A stretch of DNA of 64,000 nt from NCBI GenBank assembly GCA_033439255.1, contig CM065881.1, positions 3,038,001 to 3,102,000 of the forward strand, in the 5' to 3' direction. The DNA comes from Hericium rajendrae. Taxonomy: Eukaryota; Basidiomycota; Agaricomycetes; Russulales; Hericiaceae. Made by a program: the position numbers and the translations under genes. Under the pieces are notes generated by a model. The model did not search any database, was not told where the DNA came from, and saw only the letters and a program-made list of their open reading frames with translations. Of this stretch, positions 15,140 to 27,435 are shown piece after piece (position 1 is the first letter of the stretch; every line of letters starts with the position of its first letter).

Positions 15140-17447
15140 CTACCGGAACTTCTTCAACGGATCGCTCTTCTTTTTCCCGCCTCTTCCACCAGCACCGAAC
15201 TTCCCACCTCGCCCTCGGCCCCTTCCCCTTCCACGTGTGCCTCCCTTCGTGAAAGGAACGAACTGGGCTTCCTCCGTCTTCCCCGACGCCTCGACCTCGC
15301 CGGTGCCGATCGTCCCAGGGACTGCCGCGATCCGGGGCAGCAGGTACTTCGGCACGTGCTTCATATGCGACTGTACACGGGTCGGGCGTAGCGGCTTGTC
15401 GTGGCGGAGGTACTCCAAGTCCATCGGGTTGTCTTCGAAATGTGCCTATATGACGCATAAGTAACATCTCGTCATATATAGGACGAAACGTACCTTCAAC
15501 CGATCCGAATTCAGAATCTCCTGCTTCAGCTCCTTGACCCGCGCCTCGCGGATCGCCGCCCGTGTCACAGAGCGCAGCGCGTCCTCCATCCGGTATCGGA
15601 ACGCCTCGACCTGCTTCATGTCGAACTTATACTCCTTAATCTTACTCCCCCGCGCCGCCTGCTCGCCCTCGATGCGCGCCCACACTTCCTCGTCGCGCTT
15701 CGTGCTCTCCACGAAACCCACGACCTTGTGCTTCCCGAATTGCTCCTTCGGCACGATGAACGAGAGCGCCATGCCGCTGCGCCCCGCGCGCGCGGTCCGC
15801 CCGACGCGGTGCGTGTATGCGCGCGCCGAGCTCGGCAGGTCGAAGTTGAGCACGCACGCGACGTCGAGGAAGTCGACGCCGCGGGTGACGCCATACTCTG
15901 CGTCGGCTTTGCGAGCTTTGCGTTTCCGGGCGGCGGCGGGCGGCGGGGAAGGGCGCTTTCGCTTTTTTGAAGAACTCGGTTGTGATGGTGTGGGTTCTGG
16001 CTCTGCGGGCTCTCGCTGGGTCGAGATTACTAGGACAGATATTAGCAACATATTTTTTTATCATGTTGACTGGACTTACACTCTTCATCCTCTTCCTCTT
16101 CCGGCTCTTCCTCACCCTCCTGACCCTCGCGTTCAACATGGTCCTGCTCACCCTTGCCACTTTCATCCGTGGCAATGATATAATCGTACACGCCCTTGTT
16201 GAACTCTTGTACCACATGATATCTACCGCACCCATTATCAGCTAATCGTACCAAACCGCCAAGATGAATAACGTACCTTGAGTTCAGAGGTAATTCGGAG
16301 TTGAGCACACAGCTCTTGATAGAGAATTGCTCAAGGAAGAGCTTGAGGCGGTAGCTCCGATCGACGTCATTGACGAAGAGGATGCATTTGCCCTTGATGA
16401 GTTTGAGTTTAAGGATGACGTACGTGAGCAGGAATTTGTCGACTTCCGCGCATCTGATCCAGTGTTAGAGATGGGGGTACGGATTTCTTGGTGGATGTAC
16501 CCACCTGACAGAATATTGGCTCAAATTTGCAGCTTCGTCTTCGTCTTCTTCCAATTTCAATATTACCTGCGGAGACGTCAGATGGTACGTTCTGAGTTGC
16601 ATATAGCGGCACATACCGGGCTCCGCAGCGCGAGACCCTTGAGGGTAGCGACGTCCTCCGTCATAGTTGCGCTCATGAGGAAGCTTTGGAACACCTTTGG
16701 CAGGTACTTCCCGCTAAAAATTTGGCGGACATCTTCGTCATGACCATAGGAAAGAATAAGGTCTGCTTCGTCGATGACTAGCGACTCGAGCGATGCGAGG
16801 GACAGAGCCTTTGACTGGAGCAGTGCCAGAGCTTTTGAAGGGGTACCGACAACGACATCGGGCTTGTCCGATAGCAATATCCTGAGTAAAGCAAAACCGT
16901 GAGTTCAGCAATTGAAAAGACGACGAGCAGACGAGACGTACCTCTGCAGATGAGCTGACGTGCCACTGGTAATATTCACGAGCGAGACTTCACCCTCGCA
17001 ATATTTCGTTAGACCTCTCAGTTGGGACATGACCTGCTCCGCAAGCTCTTTCGTCGGAACCAACACAAGCGCTCTGGTCACTTGTCTGTTCTCATCCTCG
17101 GCTGGTAAGCTCTTCAGACAACGACCACGGCATTGCATTGCAGCGGAAGCAGAGAGCACGAAGAGGGCAACAAAATCAGTCTACCGTTCTCGATGTCTTC
17201 CTGAGCGAAACGCACCCACAGATTTGGCGTTGAGCACCTTCTGCACAAGTGGCACGCAGTAAGCGGCCGTCTTCCCACTGCCTGTCCGTGCACGCGCAAG
17301 TATGTCCTTGTTTTCGAGCGCGAGAGGGATGGCCTTCTGCTGAACGAGGGTCGGGCGCGCAAAGCCCATGTCCGCGAGGGCGCGGAGCACGAGGGGCGAG
17401 AGGATGTGCGCGAAGGCAGAGAACGTTTGTGTTGATGATTCGGCCAT
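15140..17447 (-). CDS. DBP9: DEAD-box ATP-dependent RNA helicase DBP9 (DDX56 orthologue)
   Basis: Eight exons (17447-17220, 17111-16942, 16881-16617, 16566-16505, 16453-16277, 16222-16080, 16029-15494, 15445-15140) give 628 residues. Helicase motifs in order: Q-motif region [16 protein letters not shown], Walker [29 protein letters not shown] (DEAD), [24 protein letters not shown] and [16 protein letters not shown] long acidic then basic insertion separates IIATDES from the GVDF motif, and the tail [16 protein letters not shown] is characteristic of Dbp9, a nucleolar factor for 60S ribosome assembly. The C-terminus is Gly/Lys-rich. It is transcribed divergently from ADE1 with only 265 bp between the start codons. 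Confidence 0.94.
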
Positions 17448-17712
17448 GGTTGCTATTTAGATGTCCTGGGACGATGGCTAGACGTCGTCGCCGTCGTCGA
17501 GAACAGTGAGCTCGAGTCGAAAAATGCAGCAGCGAGAACAGTGACCTTGTTCTAGGGTTGGGTGCAAGATGTATCACGTGCACGGCGATCCGCAAATATT
17601 TCGTTCGCGTCTTGTTTTCGCGATCTCGACATATCACTGTGTATCTTGAGAACGGTGGGTTGTTCAATAAAATTACAGAATTCTGGCCCTGTTAAAATTG
17701 AAAACATCCCAG
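17448..17712. promoter_or_regulatory. Compact bidirectional promoter between DBP9 and ADE1
   Basis: Only 265 bp separate the two outward-facing start codons at 17447 and 17713, so the transcription start sites of both genes must lie here. No consensus TATA element stands out. A shared promoter is inferred from spacing alone; both genes serve growth (ribosome assembly and purine synthesis). Confidence 0.55.
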
Positions 17713-18772
17713 ATGTCGGCCGTGGTCATCGACTCAGACCTGCCCGGCCTTACCCTCGTCTCGAAGGGCAAGGTCCGCGACATCTACAGCACCTCCGAGC
17801 CATCCCACCTTCTCTTCGTCGCCAGCGACCGCATATCCGCATATGATGTTATCCTCAAGAACGTTTGTGACGCGTCCTTTCTGCACGCTCACAATCATGA
17901 CGCGCGATCCCGTAGGGCATCCCCGACAAGGGCAAGCTTCTCACGCAGATCTCGCTCTTCTGGTTCGACCGCTTGAAAGACGTGATCCCAAACCATGTCG
18001 TCACGTCGAACATCGATGAGATGCCAGAAGAGGTAAGGAAGTATCGCGCGCAGCTCGAGGGCCGTACGATTCTCGTAAGGAAGGCGCAAGTCGTGCCGCT
18101 CGAGGCGATCGTGCGCGGATACATCACCGGTACGTCCCTCAAAGGCGCGTACTGATCGGGTACTTATAAATCTCAGGCTCTGCGTGGTCCGAGTACAAGA
18201 AGTCAGGCACTGTCCATGGCATTTCCCTCCCCGCCGGCCTCCAAGAATCCGAGAAACTCCCCGAGCCGCTCTTCACGCCCTCCACAAAAGCAGAACTAGG
18301 CGCGCACGACGAGAACATCTCCCCCGAACGCGGTACGCCATCCCCCCTTCTTTTCCCTCCACCCCGCTCACCAACGCTAGCCGCCGAGATCGTCGGCCAA
18401 GACCTCGCCGATCGCATATCCCGCACTGCGATCGAGCTGTACAAGGTCGCCGCCGCCTACGCGCTCAGCCGTGGGCTCATCCTCGCCGACACCAAGTTTG
18501 AATTTGGAATTGTCGGCGATGAGCTCATCCTCATCGACGAGGCGCTCACGCCCGACTCGTCGCGCTACTGGCCCGCGCAGGGCTACGCACCCGGCAGGCC
18601 GCAGCCGAGCTTCGACAAGCAGTTCCTGCGCGACTGGCTCGTGCAGCAAGGTTTTCGCAAGGGGCTCGAGGGCGGTGTGGGCGGTGCGGGTTGGGTTATG
18701 AGCGAGGAGGTTGTGCGTGGGACGAGGGAGCGGTATTTGGAGGCGCGGGATATGCTCATTCCGCAGGTGTGA
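17713..18772 (+). CDS. ADE1: Phosphoribosylaminoimidazole-succinocarboxamide (SAICAR) synthase
   Basis: Four exons (17713-17862, 17916-18129, 18177-18332, 18381-18772) give 303 residues, the usual size for the monofunctional fungal enzyme. Family segments are clear: LVSKGKVRDIYS, LLFVASDRISAYDVIL, GIPDKGKLLTQISLFWFD, PLEAIVRGYITGSAWSEYKK, LILADTKFEFGIVGDELILI and DEALTPDSSRYWPAQGY. It joins CAIR and aspartate with ATP in step seven of purine biosynthesis in the cytosol. Starts 265 bp from DBP9 on the opposite strand. Confidence 0.96.
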
Positions 18773-19459
18773 TTTGGGCAGTGGAAGATTGAAGAAGCTT
18801 ATTGATTATGCTGTACTTATAGTGTAGCATCTATAGGAAGATAGAACAAATCCGTACACCGTGCACCAACCTTCTTGTTGTGTCTGCATAGCCGGACACG
18901 GTCAGGCTACCACTTCAGGCTACCTTTTGTTTTTGGGGTCCATGTTCCCATTCGGTGCTATAGCATGGTTATAGTGGGTGACTTCCCGTAGCCATCTGGA
19001 ATGGTTTGCAGAATAGATTTTGGCCGCATTTGGTTTGCCGAATGATGGCCGAGAGCCAACCAAGCCTTTGGGTCACAAAACGGCATTTCCAGATGTCGAG
19101 TCTGAAGGAGGGGGGTCCCCCCCTCTTCCAGAGCGATATCTGTATCAGTATAGATATTTTACTCTCCGCCAACCCTCCGCTCGCGCATTTGGCCTCTGTG
19201 TCAATGCTCAGCTCTTACTCCGCCTCTCTCCGCTCTGCATATCTGTATCTTGGCTCAGACACTGCGACTGCGTACGGGCTGCAACTGCTCTCACAATAAA
19301 TTCCACTTCTCGTTCGAAGCCCGCACTAGTTATCTGCATGCAATCCAGATCCTGCGGGAAGTCATCCAGTGTTCAGCGCCGAATCATCCATCCTGTGTGA
19401 GTCGCGTAGGATGCAGAATAAGGGACAATGGGAGATCAAAAGCTAGAGCCACGATCCGG
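18773..19459. other. Intergenic stretch with small palindromes
   Basis: No gene was found. It holds the fold-back at 18993-19095 and, just after it (about 19108-19142), a G-run facing a C-run flanked by TCTGAAGG and TCTTCCAGA, a GC-rich near-palindrome. Confidence 0.45.
18993..19095. repeat. Small fold-back, 9-bp terminal inverted repeats
   Basis: CATCTGGAA at the left end is matched by TTCCAGATG at the right end, 103 bp in all. The interior is not clearly palindromic and no target duplication was identified, so a MITE remnant is only a possibility. Confidence 0.3.
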
Positions 19460-20733
19460 TCAACCACATTGGCAATGGCATCATTTCCTTTCCTCGCCCC
19501 ACCCGCGATGCTTTCACACAGCTCACGAAAAGCCCGGGCCAACGGATTGCACAAGACATGGATGACAATGTTTGAGATGCACAATCCGTATACTGACAAT
19601 AGGGCGCCACGATCGCCGTTCTGGCGCCTGGTGTACGGCGCCGCGCGTGTGCGTCCCGGAGCCTGTTCGACGCATTCTGCCAATTGCTAGGTTCGTGGCC
19701 ACACGACAATGCGCAGATCGAAGTATTTTGACGAAATGGGGACCAGTTGCCAGGTATTGACATAGATATTGTGTCTGTCGCACTCGCGTGCGCCTATCCG
19801 ATATTTAGAGCCACGGTTCCTGCACGAACGCACGCAGGCCCGCGCGCAGCTATTTGTCATCAGATCAACAGATTATTGACATGAACTCGCTGCTATCTAG
19901 TGTCCAACGTGTGCGTTCGGTATGCCCCAATGCTGCCAAGTCCTGTACCTAACGTGTTCTGTCAGAAGTGCCGAATTAGGATGGTGAATGGGAAACCCTG
20001 TCGATCACTGATTCGAGGGAGACGCCTCGACGTGAGGAGCTTCGCAATACAATCGTTGAGCCAGAGATAGCCGTACTGGTTGCAACGTCCCTCCGAATGG
20101 TTATTGTTAGGTGACGTGCTGGAGCCCGGAGCCCGAAGGCGTGATGGATCTAGGATCTCGACTAGGCGTCTTGACACGAAAATACCTCCGTCTTCGTAGT
20201 TCGGACACCTGCTCGAAAGTCAGAGCTGAAGCGTAAGACAAAAGAATCTGTAACCAAGGATTCGTATAACAGTTACGTCTTGAGAACAAGGCTGTTCGCC
20301 CGGACGAACAGCTCGAACGACCGGGAGATATGGGCGTGGAAGCGAGACGTTCCCCGCGCCGCCTTGATTGTTCAGCGGTACGAGCCTCGCACCCTATCTA
20401 CGAAGAATGCAGTTCATCTGGGCAAATCAAAAGCGATCAGTCATTAAAGCGACAGACCGTTGAGGGATAAATGAGCCGTGAAGGTCCGCTCGGAGGGACA
20501 AAGCGCGATCACGCTGGCAGGAGAGCCCAACTTCGCCCATCCGGTTGGTCGAGATCTGTACACAATGGGAACGTGGCGTGGTCAAAGCGCGAAGATGACT
20601 CGGGGGTGCGATGAGAATGTATACGTATCTCTGGTTGAGGCCGTATATAACATGGGTCAGAGCGAAGACCCTTTCCTTCAAGTTCATCCCCCTCGTCTTT
20701 TGAGCCCCTTTGCAACTTCATTTCCGATCAACA
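19460..20733 (+). repeat. 5' part of a duplicated unit upstream of C2H2 copy 1
   Basis: Several blocks here reappear in the same order and direction upstream of C2H2 copy 2 (26390-27435). Examples are CACCCGCGATGCTTTCAC (near 19500 and 26440), ATACCTCC followed by TCTTCGT (near 20190 and 26870), and GATTGTTCA then GGTACGAGCCTCGCAC (near 20366 and 27043). Similarity is patchy, indicating an old segmental duplication of at least 3 kb that includes the gene and its 3' flank. Confidence 0.65.
20510..20660 (+). promoter_or_regulatory. Conserved TATA promoter of C2H2 copy 1
   Basis: In order it has CTGGCAGGAGAGCCCAA, then TGTACACAATGGGAA, AAAGCGCGAAGATGACTCGG and the TATA box GAGGCCGTATATAA at 20637-20650, 91 bp before the ATG at 20734. 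The same modules in the same order precede the other family members, which argues for function. Confidence 0.65.
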
Positions 20734-22627
20734 ATGCCCCCCACCTTTCCATATAATAATATGCCGATCTGGTTGCATTCTCTTCAAGATTACAGTGGAG
20801 AAGGGATCGTTGACACCATGGCGGCGGTGTATAATAATTCCTTCAACATGAGCAACAACGTCGACTTGAACCGAAGTCTCCAGGAGTTCTCTGATGATAA
20901 CTGTGTTCGTCAAAACACCAGCCACGGCTTGTCCGATCTCCAGACATATCCGGGAACTCAGGCCGTAAGTCAACCGTAGTGGTATCACCGACAAAACATA
21001 GTCTAATCCATCTTGAAGGACTCGGCATTCAACTATAATGATGCAGGAGAATACCTGGTTTACGGCCCTAGCTTGATAAATCAAGTGAAAGTTGTTTTGT
21101 ATATTCTTGAGTTTAACCTTGACGCTCACCGTTGACATCACATAACAACTATTACCAGGGTCCTCACCAGAGCCATATCAACGACTTCGACTATACAGAA
21201 GAGGTGATTATTGTTCTCTTCGTTTTCGAGCGCGCATATGACTCACCATTTGCCAGACCACGTACCCCGTCAATGGAGTTTCCGCCGACACATCGCATAT
21301 TTACGTTCCAAAACCTGACGTCCCACCAATCTATTCCACCCACCCGCAGCCATCATGGATCCCGGCACGATCGATCCTACAGGCTGAAGGGTATGTCAAT
21401 TATTTGGGAAGAACCCAGGCGTCGTCGAATCAGGCGCATTCACCGGCGCACTTCGGCGGATACCACAGCCTCTTGGCCGACTCCGGTCGGTTCGATGCCC
21501 AGTCGTGTTCCATTCCCGCTTTCAATCAACCCGCACACCTTGCCCCACAATCCCAACTACCTAGCATCGCCCATATCGCGGCGCAACGCCAGTCCATGAG
21601 TGCCGGCGCGCGGACTCAGGAATATTCCTCTGTTGATCCGCAGGTGTTCGAGAACCACTCGATGCCGGCCGACGTGCCCCCAGCGTTGAGATCGCGTCCC
21701 ACGCACACGCCGCCAAGCAACCTATGGATTCCCCCTTTGACTCATGCATCCCGGGGATCGACGACATCCACACCGCCCACGACGCCAACGCTCTCCAGCG
21801 TTCCACAGACCGTCCCGACCGTCCCTGCAACTCTGCCAATGCAGGAGGTACAGGGGACGGCGGTAGCACGGGTGCCAGAACTCCAGGTAGTGTTCCAGGA
21901 ATCTTGGGCCTCTATGGCTCAACAGATGATATCGAACTCCGGGAGAAGGAAGAGGAAGCTCGACGAAGCCGGCGTCGACGAACATGCTAGCGCTGTTCAA
22001 AGCCGTGCGAAGAAGCATCCTCGACCCAACAAACTGTTGAGGACAAACGAGGGCAGGGCTCAGTTCGCCGTGAATCCCAGCGTTGGGATCTCAAGTATGA
22101 CGGCAGCAGAGACCCTGACCCGCAACACTAGGAACTCTGAGGTCTCTGGCCAAGGAGACAGACTCCCAATGACCTTCATCCCCGAAGGTTTACCTGTATC
22201 GGATGCAGGGCCAATCAGCAGCCCGTCACAAGGATTCCAAGCTGAAGAGCAAGAGCCAGGAATGGTCACCGAGTTCATACTGAAGGAGCGGAAAAAGACC
22301 AACAAGGAGCTTACGAAGAAGTATACGACTCCCCGGGCCAAAGATGGAGATCGGAAGTCGGGCTGCCTATGGAATAGGTGCGCGCGTCGCTGCACTCGCC
22401 GCTCGGATGTAAGGCGGCATGTACGAGAAGTACACCTCGGGCAGAAGTGTGTGTGCCACTGCGGGAAGATTCTCAGTCGATCGGACTCCTTGCGAAGACA
22501 CGAGAAAACAAAGCACCCCAAGGCGGTTGTGGTAGACGGTGGGAAGAAGGAGGAAAGTGATGGGCCAGCGAGCCTAGGGCAATATGCAGACGAAGACAGC
22601 AAAGAAGGCTTTGGGAATGCAACATAG
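20734..22627 (+). CDS. C2H2 zinc-finger protein, family A copy 1 (FGGYH family)
   Basis: Four exons (20734-20964, 21019-21084, 21159-21203, 21257-22627) give 570 residues, all phases consistent. The N-terminal half is low-complexity and Ser/Pro/Gln-rich, with the motif HFGGYHSLL near residue 180 shared with the paralogues. Two basic stretches (RRKRKLDEAG and KKHPRPNK) are likely nuclear localisation signals. Near residues 484-534 lie two C-terminal fingers: finger 1 has CLWNRC then RHVREVH (Cx4C, Hx4H), finger 2 has CHCGK then RRHEKTKH (a shortened CxC pair, Hx4H). It is probably a sequence-specific transcription factor; the target is unknown. It is the longest intact member in the window and has a TATA promoter. 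Confidence 0.78.
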
Positions 22628-23884
22628 GTTCGCTGCGGTGATGCTGGAGACACAGCTCCGTGTACGCAAGGTGAGTAGGCCTGTTCAATGTGTCGCTCGA
22701 GACATCGGTGGTGAGGGGATGTAGATCCAGCGGATATGACTGGGTGGAGTACGAAGGTAGCGTAGGTCATGACCTTATTTTTATCTTTTATACTTTCTCC
22801 TTTTTCGCCTTTCCTGGAGATCATTGTACTGTATCTCGCGCGTCGTTGTCTCCTCGTGTCGTCTTATCGATGGCCATCGCCGTTCTTTCTCATGCTGTTT
22901 GTCGTCCCCCTGTTTCTCGTAGTATTTCTGATGTGCAACGTGTCGTCATTCTATCAGCGTGGTCAATGACACGACTCGGGAATTTCGCCTACCGGTCGCC
23001 TTGCTTCCGAAAAGGCTGCTACGGAATACGTCTTGTTCCAAGCTTCAGACTGAAGAGTCCAGCTGTTACCTGCTGTTACCTGTCTTAGCATACGCTTGCA
23101 CCAGGTGTGAGAACTGCTCGGGCGAAGAGGACTTGGTCTGTGACAAATTGGACACGTCTCGGAGATGGCCGAGTCGCGGTGCGAACCGTTGTAGTGACTT
23201 CCACATCCTTTCTGACATTAAAGACTTCAACAGTCTTAGTAGTACTTCGCGTGCTGATCCAGACCACAGAGAGCTTTTCCGAAATTTCGGAGACCCTCGA
23301 TATCAAGCACCTTGAGCGATCGTCTGTGTAGAGACCCAGATGCCGACCTCTAACTAAGTACTACTCAGCTCGTGGTGATCATGGCTCTCAGGCCTCAGCG
23401 CCCTCAGCGCGAACATTTTTGACACCTCAGCACTGCAGCGCTACTCGCGCCGGCCCTTCAAGTGGTCATGCTAGACATGTCCATTGTCATGCCGTGCTTG
23501 CAGAGTCCTGCGACGTGTGTCGTCCTCCCATATCCACATGATTGCATTTCGAGTCAGTTTGACGTCGCGTCGCTAGGCTCGATCGAGCCTGATTGAAGAT
23601 CGAAACACATTATTTATGTTGCTTCCAATGTCACGTATTTTGCTCCTTTCTACAAATGCATGCCTGGTTAAGAATCCAATGCTTGACGAGGACGAGCCGG
23701 ACTATGATACAGACTTACAACATTCGCATACACACGACAACGCCCTGATAAGAGTGTCATGCCTCAAGCACGCACGTCTTGTATCCGGCCGAGGTCGCAA
23801 GCGGGCGAGATGTGAGCCACTGGAATCCTATGGGCATGCATCGACCCTCGTTCCCGCTATGGTCACCCAACTATCGCGGCGCGA
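22628..23884. other. 3' flank of C2H2 copy 1, partly shared with other copies
   Basis: At 22730-22975 the flank, including GTGTCGTCTTATCG and CAGCGTGGTCAATGACA, is shared with the 3' flank of copy 2 (29210-29465), and more weakly with those of copies 3 and 4. The remainder, about 23000-23884, shows no gene. Confidence 0.5.
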
Positions 23885-24634
23885 GAGTTCAAGGTGGTGC
23901 AGCAGGAGCCGTGGTCCTCCATGGCTCAGCAACATACGTCGACAGGCGTGAGAAAGAAGAGGAAGCTCGAGGAAACCGGCGCCGACGAACATGCTAGCGT
24001 TGTTCAGAGCCGCACGAAGAAGCATCCTAGGCCCAGAAAACGGTCGAGGACAAACGAGGGCAGGGCTCAGTTGGTCGCCAATCCCAGCATTGGGATCTCA
24101 AGCATGACGGCAGCAGAGACCCTGACCCGGAACACTATAAACTTTGAGGCTTCTGGCCAAAGGAACAGAACCCCAATGACCTTCGTCCCCGAAGGTTTAC
24201 ATATATCGGGTGCAGGGCCAATCAGCAGTCCATCACAAGGACCCCCAGCTAAAGAACAAGAGCCAGGGACGGTGACCGAGTTCATACTGAAGGAGCGGAA
24301 AAAGACCAACAAGGAGCTTACGAAGAAGTATCCGACACCCCGGGCCAAAGATGGAGACCAGAAATCGGGCTGCCTATGGGATAGATGCGTTCGCCGCTCG
24401 GACGTACGCGGTAGTACCGCATATGCAAGACGTACATCTCGGGCAGACATATACGTGTGCCACTGCGATAAGACGCTCAGCCGAGGGAGTCCTTGCTACG
24501 AAATGAAAACAAACCCAAGCAGAAATAAGCGACGATCGAGGGAAGGGAGGGAAGAAGAGAGGACATCTGCAAGAGGACATCAGCATATCACGCCACAGGA
24601 CTTAGACGATTGCTACGCACATCTAGATCGCTAG
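23885..24634 (+). pseudogene. Decayed tandem duplicate of C2H2 copy 1
   Basis: About 700 bp closely match the middle and C-terminal coding region of copy 1, including RKRKLEETGADEHAS, SIGISSMTAAETLTRN and EFILKERKKTNKELTKKY. The 5' half (start, promoter, FGGYH part) is missing. The zinc-finger region is ruined: after KSGCLWDRC part of the finger is deleted and the later Cys/His spacing is lost, ending in an unrelated tail. A piece of the family 3' flank (TCTCGTGTCTTCTTATCG) survives near 25030. It is a non-functional fragment unless the residual frame from 23894 is expressed. Confidence 0.75.
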
Positions 24635-25681
24635 AAGACCGAACTAAAATATCCCAAGCCGATTCGAACGACCGGACGGCGGAGCAAAAGCAAAGTGCAC
24701 ATTATCTCTGGACTGACCCCGCACCAGACGCAGAGAACCACGCTGGGCTAGGAAGGGCAAGCATGCTGCACGAGATAGTGGCCATGGCCGCGCAGGGCAC
24801 GTCCGTATAGATTAACTACCGCCTCTGAGAAAGTCTAACGGCAAAAACTCAAGGAAGAGAGACCACGAGCCATCAACAGCGTTCAAGGTAGAGGGGGGGA
24901 CTATGAGGAGAAATGGGGCGTCAATGGAAGTAAGCCGACAAGAGCATAAGTACGACGTCTGAGTATATGCGGGCGGTGAGCATGCTTCACCTGATTTGCC
25001 GGTCCTCAATCGCATATGTCCATTTTTGTACTTTGCGTCTCGTGTCTTCTTATCGATGAATACCATGGAGGGCTGTGAGCTCTGATGATCTGTCGATAAC
25101 GCTCCCCTGGAACAGTTACAGCATTTAGGTGGATCTGGAGAAAACCTGTTAATGGGTGTCAATGAGGTCTACGTCGTTTGCGTACAGTCAAAATGAAGAC
25201 CATATCCTGCCTTACAGCGAGAAGCGCTGTTGCGCATGGCAGACCGCGAAAGCCAGGGCAACGCGAAGGAAGAGGCCTTTGAAAAACCACGGCCGACGAA
25301 TGCTTGGTCCAACGAAACATTAATTTCGAACATGTACCGACCATAAGAAAGCTAGGGCCGGCTCGAAACAAAAGAGAAACCGTGTATTTCGAAATGGAAG
25401 AATTGAAATAGCCAGCTGGAAAAGCCCGCGAGAATGAGGACGAAGATACTTACAACATCCGGAAAGTGATGTCCGCCCCGTATCTGTCTTAGCCATAGCG
25501 AGCTATACATGGCTAAGTCAATGGAAAGGCGAGTATACTCTAGGTCTCTCGTTCAGTACGATGTCGACGCGAACGTGACAGTCTCCTGCTGCAGACGTGG
25601 AATGCGAATCTGCAGCAGAGAGCAAGAGACCGTACGCACTTCCTTAGAAAACATTCATCAATCAACGACCTGCAGCCAAAT
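24635..25681. other. Intergenic stretch with a family 3'-flank remnant
   Basis: It contains the remnant of the C2H2 3' flank near 24990-25080 and no supported gene. TRAPPC2L ends at 25682 on the opposite strand. Confidence 0.45.
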
Positions 25682-26281
25682 TCATGCATTATCCGGAGGC
25701 AGTGCACCCGCCGCGCGCGCAACATCGTCGACACGCCGGCGAAAACCCTTCCACTTCCTGCCGCCGGCTGCTAGGAGTGCAGCATGGTCGTTTACATCAT
25801 CTAACGACACGTCGAGCTTCAGGAATGGGTTCGAGACTGAGCGATAGTACGCGAGGTGTAGCGCTTTGAAGATCTGAAAGAACGCTATTACATTGCACCG
25901 ATGCTAGTACGAGAAAAAACGCACAGCAGTAACATCCGCGTCGCGAACGACAGCATCGGAAAGCGTGAGCGCTAGGATGATCTTCAGGCGGAGCGGCGTA
26001 ATGTAGCCATAGACCGCAACGTCCTCCATCGCATACAGAAATCCGAGGTAGCACTCCGTCGGCTTAGCCGCGGCGGCTGAAGGGCGCACGCGTGAGCTAC
26101 GGACGCACAGGAAGATGCGGGATCATGGCTGACTGCGCTCGTCAATGACGTCGAGGCTCGTGTGGGCTAGATAGTGGTATTTGAGCGCATCGTCAGTGTT
26201 CTTGGTGAGCACGCGAATGAGGATGGGGTGGTTCTGCGGGGAGACGAAGGCAACGGCAGCGAGGCCAAGTGGGGGCGGCAT
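25682..26281 (-). CDS. TRAPP complex subunit 2-like (TRAPPC2L/Tca17-type, sedlin fold)
   Basis: Three exons (26281-26134, 26076-25925, 25873-25682) give 163 residues. The protein starts MPPPLGLAAVAFVSPQNHPI, continues LKYHYLAHTSLDVIDER, then ECYLGFLYAMEDVAVYGYIT, and has IFKALHLAYYRSVSNPFLKL near the end, the familiar order of sedlin-like longin proteins. It acts in TRAPP tethering complexes that control Golgi and endosomal vesicle traffic as Rab exchange factors. The first donor (GTCAGC) is weak, but the phases close and the junction falls at the usual place. This single-copy gene sits inside the amplified C2H2 region. Confidence 0.85.
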
Positions 26282-26389
26282 CGTGGCGGTTGCCGACAAC
26301 AAACGGCAGGCCGTGACTTCCCTCGACAACCTGTCACGCGTGACCCGACGTGTCCCTGGCCCCGAGTCCCTTCGGACAAGTTCTCGGAC

Positions 26390-27435
26390 AATCGTGTGGA
26401 CAGTGACTCATCATTCTCATTCCGCCCGTGCTCCCGGGCCACCCGCGATGCTTTCACCTAGTTCACCAGAAGCCCCGGACAGTGGATTGAAAGAACACTT
26501 AGATGGTAACGTTCTACTACAATACAATAGGACGCCACGATGGTCCCTGGAAAACGTCCCAGAGTTTATCCAATGTATTTATTTTGCCAACTGCTCGTTT
26601 TGAGGCCACAATTGCTGCATGGATATGTACAGGTGATAAGGTGATTGATGAGCTGGGGACTGATTGCTAGGAGATCGCATGCGCCTGTCCGGTGTTTGGA
26701 GCCACGATCGTTGCGCACGTCTTCGCGCAGGGTACCCAGCTTCCTATCGTCCTAGGGACTGCGAGTATGTAATGCGCTCGCCTGTGTCCCTGTCCTCTGC
26801 ATTATGACTGAGCCCGAGCACAGAATGGATTTGAGATTTTGATCGTGCGTCGACTAGATAGACGCGAAAGATACCTCCATCTTCGTGCTCGGAGACCTGT
26901 TGGAAAGGTGGACACTATGAAACACCTAGCGAAGAGGTACGTACATAAGTTACGTCCAGAGCTGAAGACCATCCGCCCTGGCGCATCAATTGAATGCTCT
27001 CGAAAGGCGGGCGAGGAAGCAGGGCGTTCGCCGCACCGCTTCGATTGTTCAACGGTACGAGCCTCGCACTCTATTGTAGAACAATGCGTATGCATCTCAT
27101 CCAGGCAGATCGGATGGGCTCAAGCCATTAAAACCCTAATACATCGTGAAGGAATAAACCAGCCTCGAAGTTCCGCATGGAGGGAAAAGCGACGACTCAC
27201 TGGCAGGAGAGCCCAAGCTCGCACATCCAGTTTGGCTGAGATCGGTGCACAATAAGAATGAGGCGTCGTCAAAGCGTTAATGTGACTCGGGGTCGTGGTC
27301 GTGGTGGGAACGGGTACGTACCCATCCATCTGGGAAGACATAAAAGATGGACCAAAGCGAAGCCCCCTTCAACTAATCCCCATCCCTTGTTTTGACTTCC
27401 GATCATCCCTCCCCCTCGAAAGTACATCAACAAGA
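26390..27435 (+). repeat. 5' part of the duplicated unit upstream of C2H2 copy 2
   Basis: The counterpart of 19460-20733, with the same blocks in the same order. The promoter part (27180-27350) keeps CTGGCAGGAGAGCCCAA, GTGCACAAT, GTCAAAGCG and TGACTCGGGG, followed by an ATAAAA box at 27340, 96 bp before the ATG. The TATA region is less like the other copies, consistent with relaxed constraint on this disrupted gene. Confidence 0.6.

Noticed and set aside
19460-27435. Repeated upstream blocks of C2H2 copies 1 and 2 as long terminal repeats of a retroelement
   Set aside because: The similarity continues through the gene and its 3' flank, there are no TG...CA ends or target duplications, and no polymerase or capsid frame lies between them; a segmental duplication explains it.
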